Assembly: GCA_036924085.1 (NCBI GenBank)
Contig: JAVGWX010000003.1
Location: forward strand, 113,443,764-113,507,763
Length of the DNA: 64,000 nucleotides
Source: Ariolimax columbianus
Lineage: Eukaryota > Mollusca > Gastropoda > Stylommatophora > Arionidae
Direction of reading: 5' to 3'
The position numbers were made by a program, and so were the translations under genes. Shown here piece after piece: positions 18,078 to 28,800 of the stretch (position 1 is the stretch's first letter; each line of letters opens with the position of its first letter). Under the pieces are notes generated by a model, which ran no database searches, was not told the DNA's origin, and worked only from the letters and a program-made list of their open reading frames with translations.

Positions 18078-20914
18078 GAAGAACAAAAAGAGGCACGACA
18101 ACATCAATATGGCACCAGAGGAGCACATGATGGCAAAACTAACAATGAATGAAATGGAAGAGGCCATGAGAACTCTAAAGAAAAAGAAATCGCCCGGAAA
18201 AGATGGCATAACAAACGAAATGCTGATGGGACTGGGCCAAACAGCAAAGAGAAAGTTACTATCAGTCCTGAACCAAAGCTTGAAAAGGGGAATTGTACCT
18301 CAGGCATGGGGATCAAGATGCTGAGCAGCGCATGAGCTGCAGTGGTCAGCGACCCATAGTTGATTTCTAGCGTCAGGGCCAGCGAACCATAGCTGCCAAG
18401 ACCCTTCTACACCTCCACGCGGTGATCCTGGATAACAGGCTGCAGCAGGACAGACTGGCTAAGGAGAAGGGATCAAAGAGGGAATGCTAACCTGGTACTC
18501 AAAACATGCTTGCTGAAGTCGGATGTGTTGGACCGAAAGGTGCAAATATCGCAGCCAAGCTGTAAACTATGACACAACGCATTCCGTTCTCTGGACTACA
18601 TTCTGCTACCCTTTCAGGGTTTGGTAGTGGGAGATTGAGAATGAACGAAGAAGAACAAGAAGTACCTCAGGCATGGAAAGACGCTGTACTTATACCAGTA
18701 CCAAAGAAAGAAAAATATAGAACTGATCCAAATGGATACAGGCCTATCAGTCTACTGAGCTGTCTAGGAAAACTGATGGAGCGTATGATAAACACCAGAC
18801 TGATGTGGCATCTGGAAGAAAAACACATACTAATTCCACAGCAAGCAGGCTTTAGACAGCACAGATCCACTGAGGATCAGATCACTCTCATAGCACAAGA
18901 AATAGAGGATGCTTACCAGGATAAAAAACACACAGTAGCGGTTTGGGTGGATTTAGAAAAGGCATTTGTCAAGGTATGGAAAGAGGGACTTAAAGTCAAG
19001 CTACGAAGTAGTGAAGTTTGTTGGAAAATGTACAGATGGATCAGCCACTACCTCAAAAACAGAACAGCCAGAGTTCAAGTATAAGGGCAGATGAGCAAAA
19101 AGGTGACACTTGAGCAGGGAGTACCCCAAGGAGGAGTACTGTCACCCACACTCTTCCTGGTGTATATAAATAACATCGCAGAGAATATACCAAGAAGAGT
19201 CCAAAGCTCCATGTTTGCAGACGATCTGGCTATGTGGACCTCTTAAAAGAATTTCACCATAGAAAGTAATCGAATGCAGCAGGCCCTAACATCGCTGGAA
19301 GAGTGGGCGAACTCATGGCTGGTCAAAATAAACGAGGAAAAAACATGTACAATATTCTCGCTTTCAAACAAACCCCAAAACACCAAAATAAGTCTTAACG
19401 GCAAATATCTGCGGCCAAACGACAACCCAAACTACCTGGGTGTCACATTTGATCGGCGCATGACATGGAAAAGTCAGATCGAGAGAAACCGAATGAGAGC
19501 CAGAGAAAGAATGGCAATCATGAGGAAACTTGCTGGCACAAGCTGGGGAGCAGATGAAAGTATACTAAAGAAACTGTACACTGGAAGAGTGAGACCAGTT
19601 CTCGAGTATGGCATTGCAGCATGGACAACAGCAGCAAAGGCGAACTTTGACAAAATTAGCAAACTCCAAAACCAAGCCATGAGAGTTATAACAGGAGGCA
19701 TGAAGTCAACGCCAATTGTAGAACTGGAAAAGATTACAAATCTGCAATCCATGACCGACCGAAGAGACTGCACAGCCCAGCAGTAAGCAGAGAAACTCAG
19801 AAGACTGACAGACCATCCAATGCATAAGAGACTAAATAATTTTGGAAATGGGAAACTAAAGCGGAGAAACTTTGCAGAAATAGCCGAAGCAAAGATGAGC
19901 GAAGACCCTATGAACGCATTAACAAGACCTAAGCCCATCCCTACTGTACGCAAACCTACCTGGAGGCAGCATATATTTCCAGAGGTGGTAGAAAATATAC
20001 CAGGTATTGGAAACAAGAACAACCAGACTGAAAAAGAAAGAAGAGACATAACCCTGAGGTACATAACGAAAAACTACCCAAGCATGGACTGGACCCATGC
20101 ATACACCGACGGCGCTGTAACAAACACAACACAGAACGGAGGGGCAGGGGTATTCCAGAGCCTACCAAATGGTAGAAAAACAACACTATCAGTGGCAACT
20201 GGAAAATACTCAAGCAATTTCAGAGCGGAGGCAGAGGCACTGAGGGCTGCAGTAGAAGTAATGCTGACAGGCGAAAGCAATGAAAGCCATATAGTCCTGC
20301 TTACAGATACCCTGGCCGTAGTTACAGCACTAAAAAGCCAGAAAAATACTGAACTTAATGATTTAAGAGCAGCACTCTTGTCAACTATGCCAGCAGTCCG
20401 CACCAAAAAGAGTAGTGGTACAGTGGGTTCCATCCCACTGTAACATCCAAGGCAACGAGGAGGCAGACAGACTGGCAAAAGAAGGTGCAAGACTACCACA
20501 ACCAGATTCTAGTGTGACATACGAAGAGTAAAAAAGGCTTATTAGAGCTAGATACATGACAAAATTGGAAACAGAACATACTGGCTACACTAAAAACGAT
20601 GCCTATTACCATTTGAACAGAAGAAAGCAGGTCGTGGTCTTCAGACTTCGCACTGGCCACAATAGACTGGGGTACTACGTATTCAATAAATTGAAGATAG
20701 GTGGCACTGACGAATGCAACTGCGGTTCTGGGAAAATGACCGCTGAACATCTGCTGCAAAACTGCCCGACATACGAGGATGAGAGAAAGCAGATGTGGCC
20801 ATCATCAGTGGGAACACTAGACAAGCTCTATGGCAGTGTCGACAGTCTCAGGATGACGGCTGCTTTTTTTTCGAAAAAATTAAGGTTGACGTTTGACAGC
20901 GTACGAAGAAGAAG
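18078..20914 (+). mobile_element. I-like LINE, 5'-truncated, with TSD; RT and RNase H
   Basis: Flanked by the 11-bp repeat aatatcacacc (18,067-18,077 and 20,915-20,925). Coding order: RT fingers (KKKKSPGKDGITNEML), VPQAWKDAVLIPVPKK, NGYRPISLLSCLGKLMERMI, QQAGFRQHRSTEDQI, WVDLEKAF (motif A Asp), VPQGGVLSPTLFLVYINNI, FADDLAMW (catalytic FADD), NYLGVTFDRRMTW, RNase H with AYTDGAVTN, FRAEAEALRAAVE, LLTDTLAVVTALK and GNEEADRLAKEGA (all four acidic residues), and a zinc knuckle ECNCGSGKMTAEHLLQNCP. Stops near 19,082 and 19,784 and a one-base frameshift near 20,360-20,440 kill it. The 3' end is gtacgaagaagaag. Split by Rep-A at 18,310-18,661. The layout is that of the I superfamily. Confidence 0.9.
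18310..18661 (+). mobile_element. Rep-A, full copy inserted in I-like LINE, with TSD
   Basis: 352 bp between two copies of gtacctcaggcatgg (18,295-18,309 and 18,662-18,676). Counting across the insertion, the LINE frame (VPQAW) continues exactly after the second repeat, so this is a simple insertion. Tail is aagaagaacaagaa. Confidence 0.93.
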
Positions 20915-21024
20915 AATATCACACCAGCAATACAATTGCAAACAACATCAAATCACAACAAAAATCCTATACTAAAATTATATTAAGTTCTTGGCCTCCT
21001 CTTTGAAATATATTAGTTATCTAA

Positions 21025-21188
21025 TCTGCAGAAGACGGATGTGCCGGACCGAAAGGTGCAAATATTGCAGTCAAGCTGTAAACTAGCGATACAATGCATT
21101 CCATTCTCTGACTACATCCTGCTACTTGCGAAGCCCTGTTCAGGGCTTGGTAGCGGGAGATTGAGAATGAACACAGAAGAAGAAGACG
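21025..21188 (+). mobile_element. Rep-A 3' half
   Basis: cagaagacggatgtgccgga, gcaaatattgcagtcaagct, then gggcttggtagcgggagatt and an agaagaagaag tail. The closest relative is the 2.83 kb copy (both have aaactagcga). Confidence 0.8.
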
Positions 21189-21700
21189 TTATCTAATAAT
21201 TTACACCAATGCTTCTAAAAGTGGTGGTCCTCGAACTGGAGACCTCAGCTGCTGGTCTGCAATGAGCGTGGAGAACTTGTTTTATAATTAGAATTGCAGT
21301 GAATTTTGTGGTGTTTCTAAATAATGCTTCCAATGTAATTTTCTTTAAAGTTATTAGATGTATTTTATATTCTCATGTATTAAGTCTTATTTACATTTTT
21401 TAAACAGTCATAACCAAACAAAAATGCATATAACTGCTATCATGCTAAGCATGCATTTAAACAAATTTGAATATAAATTTATGATTGATAAAGAACAATA
21501 ATCAATAAATTAGGGCAACAGTCCCTGCTGCAATAGATAAATCCCTGACATAAAAAATGCCAAGTCTCTCAACTTGCGAGGTGAACTGTTCCCTTCCTAG
21601 CTGCCTTACTTTCCCTGAGTCAGATACCCATTTACAGCAAGCTTTATTAAAGCATGATGTTACTGTGAGGGAATCAGCATTCTAAATACTTGGATGCTCT
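21189..21700. other. unannotated AT-rich sequence
   Basis: No recognisable feature. Confidence 0.35.
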
Positions 21701-21784
21701 ATACCAAGGGTCTGACACTCAAATCACTGCAAGGGCTAAATAAAGTCAAGTTAATTGACTAAGGGAAGAATAAAGTCATCAAGT

Positions 21785-22009
21785 TAATTGAAGATAGGTG
21801 GCACTGACGAATGCTCGTGTGGTACCGGGAAAATGACCGCTGAGGATTTGCTGCAAAACTGCCAGACATACGAGGATCAGAGAGAGCAGATGTGACCATC
21901 ACCAGTGGCAACACTAGACAAGCTGTATGGCAGTGTCGACAGCCTCAGGATGACCGCTGCTTTTTTTGAAAAAATAAAGGTCGACGTCTGACAGCGTAAG
22001 AAGAAGAAG
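21785..22009 (+). mobile_element. I-like LINE 3' end
   Basis: Encodes the zinc knuckle (ECSCGTGKMTAEDLLQNCQ, with the usual His replaced by Asp) and ends gacgtctgacagcgtaagaa followed by GAAGAAG. Target duplication cannot be read unambiguously because the target is itself repetitive. Confidence 0.85.
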
Positions 22010-22102
22010 AATTTACCAAAGACTGCACAAAGTCAAGTTTATGGACCAAAGGCAGAATGAAATCAAGTTAAAGGAATATGGCTGCATAAAGTCAAGTTAA
22101 TA

Positions 22103-22352
22103 TATATTTTTTTGGGCGTTTAACTTATTTCTCTATTCCCCAAGACGGTGTGCGTTGCACTATGTTTTTATTTTGCACCTGTCATCCCATTGTATCCGAC
22201 TTTGGCATGCATTTTTATGTAAGGGTCTGCTTCCTCTTGCATTTTCTAAGGGTTTGCTTCCTCGAGGTAACGGCCGGTGCTGTGATGAGGAGCGAACCCA
22301 GCACCTTCGGATTGTGAGCCGTGTCACTTTAACCACTAGTTCATGCCGTCCC
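22103..22352 (-). mobile_element. SINE-B, full length, minus
   Basis: From the 3' end (aacttatttctctattcccc) through the core to the tRNA-like head (B box region gagcgaacccagcacc, A box taaccactagttcatg in reverse). Inserted in the 30-bp array. Confidence 0.85.
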
Positions 22353-22377
22353 CAATCAAGTTATTGAACCAAGGGCA

Positions 22378-22951
22378 CAGAAAAACACTGAGCTTAATGA
22401 CTTAAGAGCAGCACTCTGCAAACTGTGCCAGCAGTCCGCACCAAAAAGGGTAGTGGTACAGTGGGTCCCATCACACTGCAACATCCAAGGCAACGAGGAG
22501 GCAGACAGACTGGCAAAAGAAGGTGCAAGACTACCACAAACAGATACTAGTATGACGTACGAAGAGTCAAAATGGCTTATCAAAGCCAGATACATGACCA
22601 AATGGGAAACCGAACATACTGGTTACACCAAAAACGATGCCTATTACCAGTTGAACCGAAGAGAGCAGGTTGTTGTCTTCAGACTTCGCACTGGCCACAA
22701 TAGACTGAGGTACCACCTATTCAACAAATTAAAGATAGGTGGTACCGGCGAATGCACGTGTGGTACCGGTAAAATGACCGCTGAACATCTGCTGCAGAAC
22801 TGCCCGACATACAAGGATCAGAGAGAGCAGATGTGGCCATCACCAGTGGAACTGCAAGACAAGCTCTATGGCAGTGTCGACAGCCTCAGGATGACCGCCG
22901 CTTTTTTCGAAAAAATAATGGTTACTGTCTGACTGCGTACGAAGAAGAAGA
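22378..22951 (+). mobile_element. I-like LINE 3' part: RNase H end plus zinc knuckle
   Basis: Open over 159 codons: VQWVPSHCNIQGNEEADRLA (RNase H last Asp), VVVFRLRTGHNRLRYHLFN and ECTCGTGKMTAEHLLQNCP. Ends gcgtacgaagaagaag. The repeat aaccaagggca on both sides is compatible with a TSD but also belongs to the tandem array. Confidence 0.88.
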
Positions 22952-23289
22952 ACCAAGGGCAGCAGGAAGTCAAGTTAATTGATCAAGGGTAGCATAAAAA
23001 CAATTGTGATTACCCAAAGGTCACATGAAGAATATGTTATTTGTGCAAGGCATGCACTACTGCAAAGCCTGCATACATATTTGATAGAAGTTGAAACTTT
23101 GCACTTTCAACGTTCATATTTGCACTGGGCTCAAGAATTTGAATTTTCTTTCTACGAGTTCTCTTACTATGGTGCAACATACCCCATTAAACAGAGATCT
23201 TGCTTCAACAAAATAGATAAGTCAGAGACCTGACCTATGATTAAATTCTTGATGTTGCAAAGAAAAACAACTACAAAAATACGCAAGAG

Positions 23290-23600
23290 ATGGAGCAAGT
23301 GTTTCATGATTGTTGTCCATTCTATGAGTCGGTATAGCACGGGTATAGACAGTTTAAGTGTGGCTGCTCAATTGTTGCTGACCTGCCAAGATATGGAGGA
23401 CCTGCCTCAGAGTGTAGCGATGGAAATGCAGCAAGAGTGAAGAAATTCATTGACCAGGATAGAAAAATGACAATTGCGGAAGTAGCTAGTGCAGTAAAAC
23501 TGAACAAAATGATAGTAAATATTGCCCAACAAAATGAACACGAGAACAGTGTGTGCACACTGGTTTCCACATCTGCTGACACATGAGAAGAAACAGAAGA
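23290..23600 (+). mobile_element. mariner-like N-terminal relic
   Basis: The plus strand reads LPRYGGPASECSDGNAARVK, then FIDQDRKMTIAEVASAVKLN: the linker and second helix-turn-helix of a mariner transposase DNA-binding region. No catalytic domain follows. Confidence 0.55.
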
Positions 23601-23799
23601 AGAAGAAAATCATTTGGGAATATTTAAATTAAAACCTTTTACTGTGTAATGTCCTTCTCAAACATTTACTATCACTTACTCAATACTGTGATGCCGTTCA
23701 TGTTGTGGGCCACAGGATATTGATTGGTATGTGGCCCAGGGGCAACATTTGAGACAAATGCTCAGCACAATAATAAACAATGTTTGAAGAATAAATATA

Positions 23800-24097
23800 T
23801 CACAAATAGTCTTGGTAAGTCTTACTCTTTGGTGGTGATTCTTCTTTCTGTCTTTGAACATCTTTCAACATGCATATAATGTTATCTAACTTTTCATTCA
23901 TTTCGGCGGTAGCTGTGCTTATCTGAAGAGTGACTTCTCTTCTAAATTCCTGCAATTCTGTTTGTAGTTCAGACTTGACTTGGTGAATTTTCTGTTCAAC
24001 AAAGGTCATTAACTCGTCCATCTGAACTGTGTGTTTTTCATCATCAGTGTCATGTGACGAGGTGTCTAATACAGAGTCAGGGGAAGAATCAATGGCG
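23800..24097 (-). CDS. PAAT: PAAT exon 5 (C-terminal coiled coil)
   Basis: Acceptor tattttttag then a split Ser codon, AIDSSPDSVLDTSSHD acidic/Ser linker, then a helical segment with heptad character from MDELMTF to NIICMLKDVQ, and the tail SKTYQDYL and TGA at 23,800-23,802. Confidence 0.85.
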
Positions 24098-25796
24098 CTA
24101 AAAAATATTTAAAAAATTAGAACTATTATTAATTTTTCATAACACGGATTACATAAAGTATATTTTATTTCTAACAAACAATATGAGAACAGATTTCCTA
24201 GTTAGCTAAGCTGTCATGATCATCCTTCCTATTTCACCTCGGAAGAAGCATGAGAGCATCACTGCAGTTGGCATCCTTATCAGGATAATTATGCCTTTGA
24301 ATCTACATGTTCTTGCAGTGGTGGTTTTTGGTAACACTTAGTTTTACATGATGAGTTTGCCAGCCCCAGTATAAAAATTCTTAGTTGTCTTTCATAGAAT
24401 GTATATTGGGTCAAAGATGCAGCACGGTGAATGAGCCGGCAGCAGCCAGCATCAGCGAACCACAGATGACCAAGACCCTGTTCCGCCTTCAAGGAATGAC
24501 CCTGGAAACAAACTGCACTAGTGTAGTATGAGAGCAGAACATAACAGATTGAATAGCCACTTACACAGACTAAACTAAAACTTGACCCATCACCCATGGA
24601 CAAGCAGGAAGTTGAATATATTATGCAAGACCGTTTTATGCTTAGACAATTGCATACTCAGCACTGGCCCATGGAGACGAAACCTCAACACAAAGCTATT
24701 TAGTCTTGAAGAACCCTCCACCACAGTAAATAACCTTTATCCAGAGAACTGGACCACATGTAGAGATAATACAAAACATAGCAAATGAGAAGATGATAGT
24801 CTTTCTTTCTATCTATCTTCAGTCCACTTATGTTGTTAGATGTCGTGGGGAGGTGCGACCTCCTTTATTTCATATTTTTTGGCAGGTGAAAATCCACTGG
24901 TGACTTGCCAGGTCAATCCCACCATCTGTTAGCCACTGGAATATACGCCTATTTATGAGACTGGTGGAGGTGGAAGCATAAATTAGAGCAAGCTAGACCA
25001 GCAGCGTAATAAGAAGAAAAATCATTCAAATTCCATTTGTGATCTAACATACAATACTTTAACCAGCAAACAAAACCTGTGTAGATGGACGTGACGTATT
25101 CAGCATTTAAAAAATGGCTATGGGTAGGGTTTCCTTTGAAAAATTTTTTTTTTCAATTTCTAATTGCTAGGCAGAGTGTGTCAAGTTTCAACTAACAGTA
25201 GCGTACTAAAGGTTAACAAAAGATTTTCCGAGACCAGGCCAGATGCATATTGTCGCGTTAACTCACGCCCTTCTTTAAATATCGTTGTCTAATTCTTCAT
25301 GGTTGTCTTCGACAAACTTTTGTCACCATACACTGCCGACATTCTGTGATGAATGTCAACTGGTCGACATCCTTCAGCTGTTAGAAACCGAATCACTGCT
25401 TGCTGATCAACTCTGGACGGATTCCGTATCACAACCGCCAGATCAGGCACATATTGTTGTGTCAGAAGATGCCATCGCCAAAATTGATGACGCAATGTGG
25501 GTGGGATTGTCGCCAGAGAGCTTATGTTCGCTAGCAGAGGAATTTGCTGTGTCGCTAGGGACAGTTCAAATGGTGGTTAGCAAGAAACTGAAGAATCAGA
25601 AGATGTTCACGATAGGTACTGACACTTCAGTTTCAGAATGTCAAATGGTCGACTGAGGAAACTACGAGTTGGAGGATGATTAAATTTTGCAAACTTGACA
25701 GTTGGTATGTGCTGTTTACACTTGAAGTGGGCATCATGCGCACTGTACATATGTCCACTTGGTGCAGTTGGATCCAGTTTCATTTGAACACACCTC

Positions 25797-25850
<54 letters not shown>

Positions 25851-25853
25851 GAG

Positions 25854-25890
<37 letters not shown>

Positions 25891-28800
25891 AGGCGTGTTC
25901 AAATGAAACTGGATCTAACTAATATACACATACATATTCTTATAAGAACATAAATACACTGTAATATATACCTCATATTTTGCTCCTCCTTGGACAAAGT
26001 AGCAGCTCTTATGCTTGTGACACTACCACACACTGTCTGTAACATCTTGTACATATTTAAACCTTTATCTTCTGTGCCTTGATTACCAGTGTGGGAGTCC
26101 CCAAGCAGTGACTTTAAGGCATTTGCTTGTAGCATACTGCTCATGATGGACGAGAGATCTTGAACAGGGGAAGATAATGGCTGTTGTTTGGTATTCTGCT
26201 GAAATGCCACGAAGTCTTCAAAATTCTTAAGTTTATTCTGGAAAAATACAGTGGCATCAATGTATATCTCTAAGAAACAGAATCTAGGATGTAGTAGCAA
26301 AGTAAGAAGTGCACTATTAAAATATGTTTGTATATTTAAATATCTGGGAGTACAATAACATCTGATTGGAGATAAACTAAGATATTATAGTAAATGAACA
26401 GCCCAGGTTAATAACAGCATTCCAAAAATTAAAGGTACTAATGTCTTTGTCAATTGAAGTTAGGTCTTTCTTCTGAGACATGTAAAGCTAAACGTGAAAA
26501 TTGGTTAATGGAAAGAGGGCAGAGAGTGGGCATAAATAAGGAGTACTCTGAGTGACATGAGGAGTACTTCCGGTTGTTCAAGATGGTGGTTGGTTTGAAT
26601 TGACAGTATAGAGATCTATAACGTTTCAGATAAGTATTAGTGTTGAGAATTAATTTGTGTAATAATAACATAGTTGTGATTGTAGTTTACTGTAGCATAC
26701 GTATTTTCAAATATAGTGGCCTTGTTATAACAGATAGTTAGTGACTTGACAGAATTAAATAGCGTGGAACAGTGAGCGGTAGTAACACTCAAGTAACACT
26801 AGGCCTAGTTGTTAGCGATACGTTGTAAAAAGGTAAATACCAGCGACATTTGTTTGTTTTTTTGGCGTTGCTTTAAGAAGTATACATTTTATTAGGTATT
26901 AATATAACTTATTGGCTAACTGTAATAAATAGCATAATTAGTATGGCCACTGCGAAGAAAGGCCAAGTCAGATTGTGTGACTTGTGTGGCGAAAATGTTA
27001 GTATTACTAGTGTAGGGATAGAAAGGCCTACAACATTGGAAGATGAAGGAACCGTTTTATGTTGGATATGTAGAGTCGAAGAGAGGCAGGCACAAATGGA
27101 GTGCAATATAAGGGGAAATGAGAAGAGATTGGAGGAGATAGAAAAGAGGCAGAAGGAAATAGAAAGGAAACAAGTGAAAATGGAGGAAATTTTAAAGAAG
27201 CTGCAGTCAAGGAAGTAAGGGAGATTTGAGTGAGGAAACAGTTCACAGGGCAGAGAGCTTTGGAGAGAACTATGCACATATAGGGGAGGGGTCAGTATTG
27301 GTAGTAGGAGATTCAATGGAGAGAGAGCTTGGCAGACATTTGTCTAAACAACACAACATGTTTGAAAGAATGGATATTGGGGGAGCAAAAATAGAGGATA
27401 TAGAGGGGAGAATAAAGAGGATAGATGACAAAGGAAACAGTCATGTGGTAGTATTGGCAGGTACAAATGATGTAAAGAGAGATGGTACAGAAATAATTAT
27501 GGATAAATATAAAAGTCTTATGGGAACACTTAAGGAAAAAAAGTTTAGAAAGGTCACAATGATGGGCATTTTAGATAGAGCAGATGGGTCAGACTACCTA
27601 GATAGCAAAATAATAGGTATCAACCTTAGGTTACAGGTGATGTGTGCGGACATGGGAATGGAATTTATTGATGTTAAAGTAGACAAAAGTAAAATGTTAG
27701 ATAGGGGAGGTTTACATCTAAATGAGACAGGACAGCATGTTGTAGCAAAGTATATGTTTAATCCTTGTGTTAGAAATTTAAACTAGTAAGGCCTATGAAG
27801 TATGAGACTAAAGATAGGTCTACAATAGGGTGCTATAGAGGATGTAGTCAAAGGGGAGAGTTGGTGTCAGGGAAGTGTAAAATAAATAGTGGAAAAGCAA
27901 ACACTAAAATGATAAAGCAGAAGCAAAAAGAGGAAAACCAACAACATTACAAACTAAAATGTTTTTATGCAAATGTGAGAAGCATAGTAAATAAAAGAGA
28001 AGAATTGGAACTGTATGTAGAAGAAGAAAAACCAGATATAATAGGATTAACAGAATCATGGACATATGAGGAGATTGCAGATAGTGAACTTGAAATAGAG
28101 GGATATACAATGTTAAGGAAAGATAGGATAGTTGGAGACAAGACTAAGGGAGGTGGCGTTTTATTATACTGTATAAATTCTGTTAATATAACGATCAAAG
28201 ATTATTTATCATGTGGTAACAAAAATGAAAGTGTATGGGGAGAAATAGAAAGTGGGGGTGAAAAAACAGTGATTGGAGTGTGCTATAGATGTCCATCAAG
28301 TCAAAAAGAGGAAGATGAGGAGCTGATTAGTAGCATAGCAAAGGCAAGTGAAGGGAAATTATTATTAATGGGAGATTTCAACTTTCCAGAAATAAAATGG
28401 GATATGGCAGAAGCACTTGTAGAGTCAAAACCTTTTGTTAAGTGCATAACTGACAATTTTTTAATTTTACATGTAGAAGCAGCCACCAGAGGCAAAAACA
28501 TACTGGACCTAGTTTTTACTACGGAGGAAAATATGATTGAAAACGTTACCGTTGGGGAACTGTTTGGCTCAAGTGACCATCAAATCATCCATTGGGATCT
28601 TATTGCAGGGAAAGAAGTAAACATAAACACGCGAACATACAACTACTCTAAGGCAGATGTTAAGAGGATGAAAGAGGCAGCGACCACATAAACTGGAAAG
28701 ATATTGTCGTAGGAACAGGAGTGGGAGAGTTTTAAAACAGTTCTAGAAACGCTAAAAGAGGAATGTGTTCCATGTAGGGAGGTAAACCCCCAAGCGTAAA

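Larger units (their letters stand above)
21725..22998. repeat. degenerate 30-bp tandem repeat, broken by three insertions
   Basis: Units approximating gaccaagggcagcataaa + gtcaagttaatt recur at 21,735-21,784, 22,010-22,102, 22,353-22,375 and 22,952-22,998. Between them sit two I-like LINE ends and a SINE-B. Before the insertions it would have been a compact array of roughly seven units. Confidence 0.75.

Noticed and set aside
25790..25906. Open frames rich in Ile-Tyr (YIYIYI) here and at 13.4 and 58.4 kb
   Set aside because: Products of (AT)n microsatellites.
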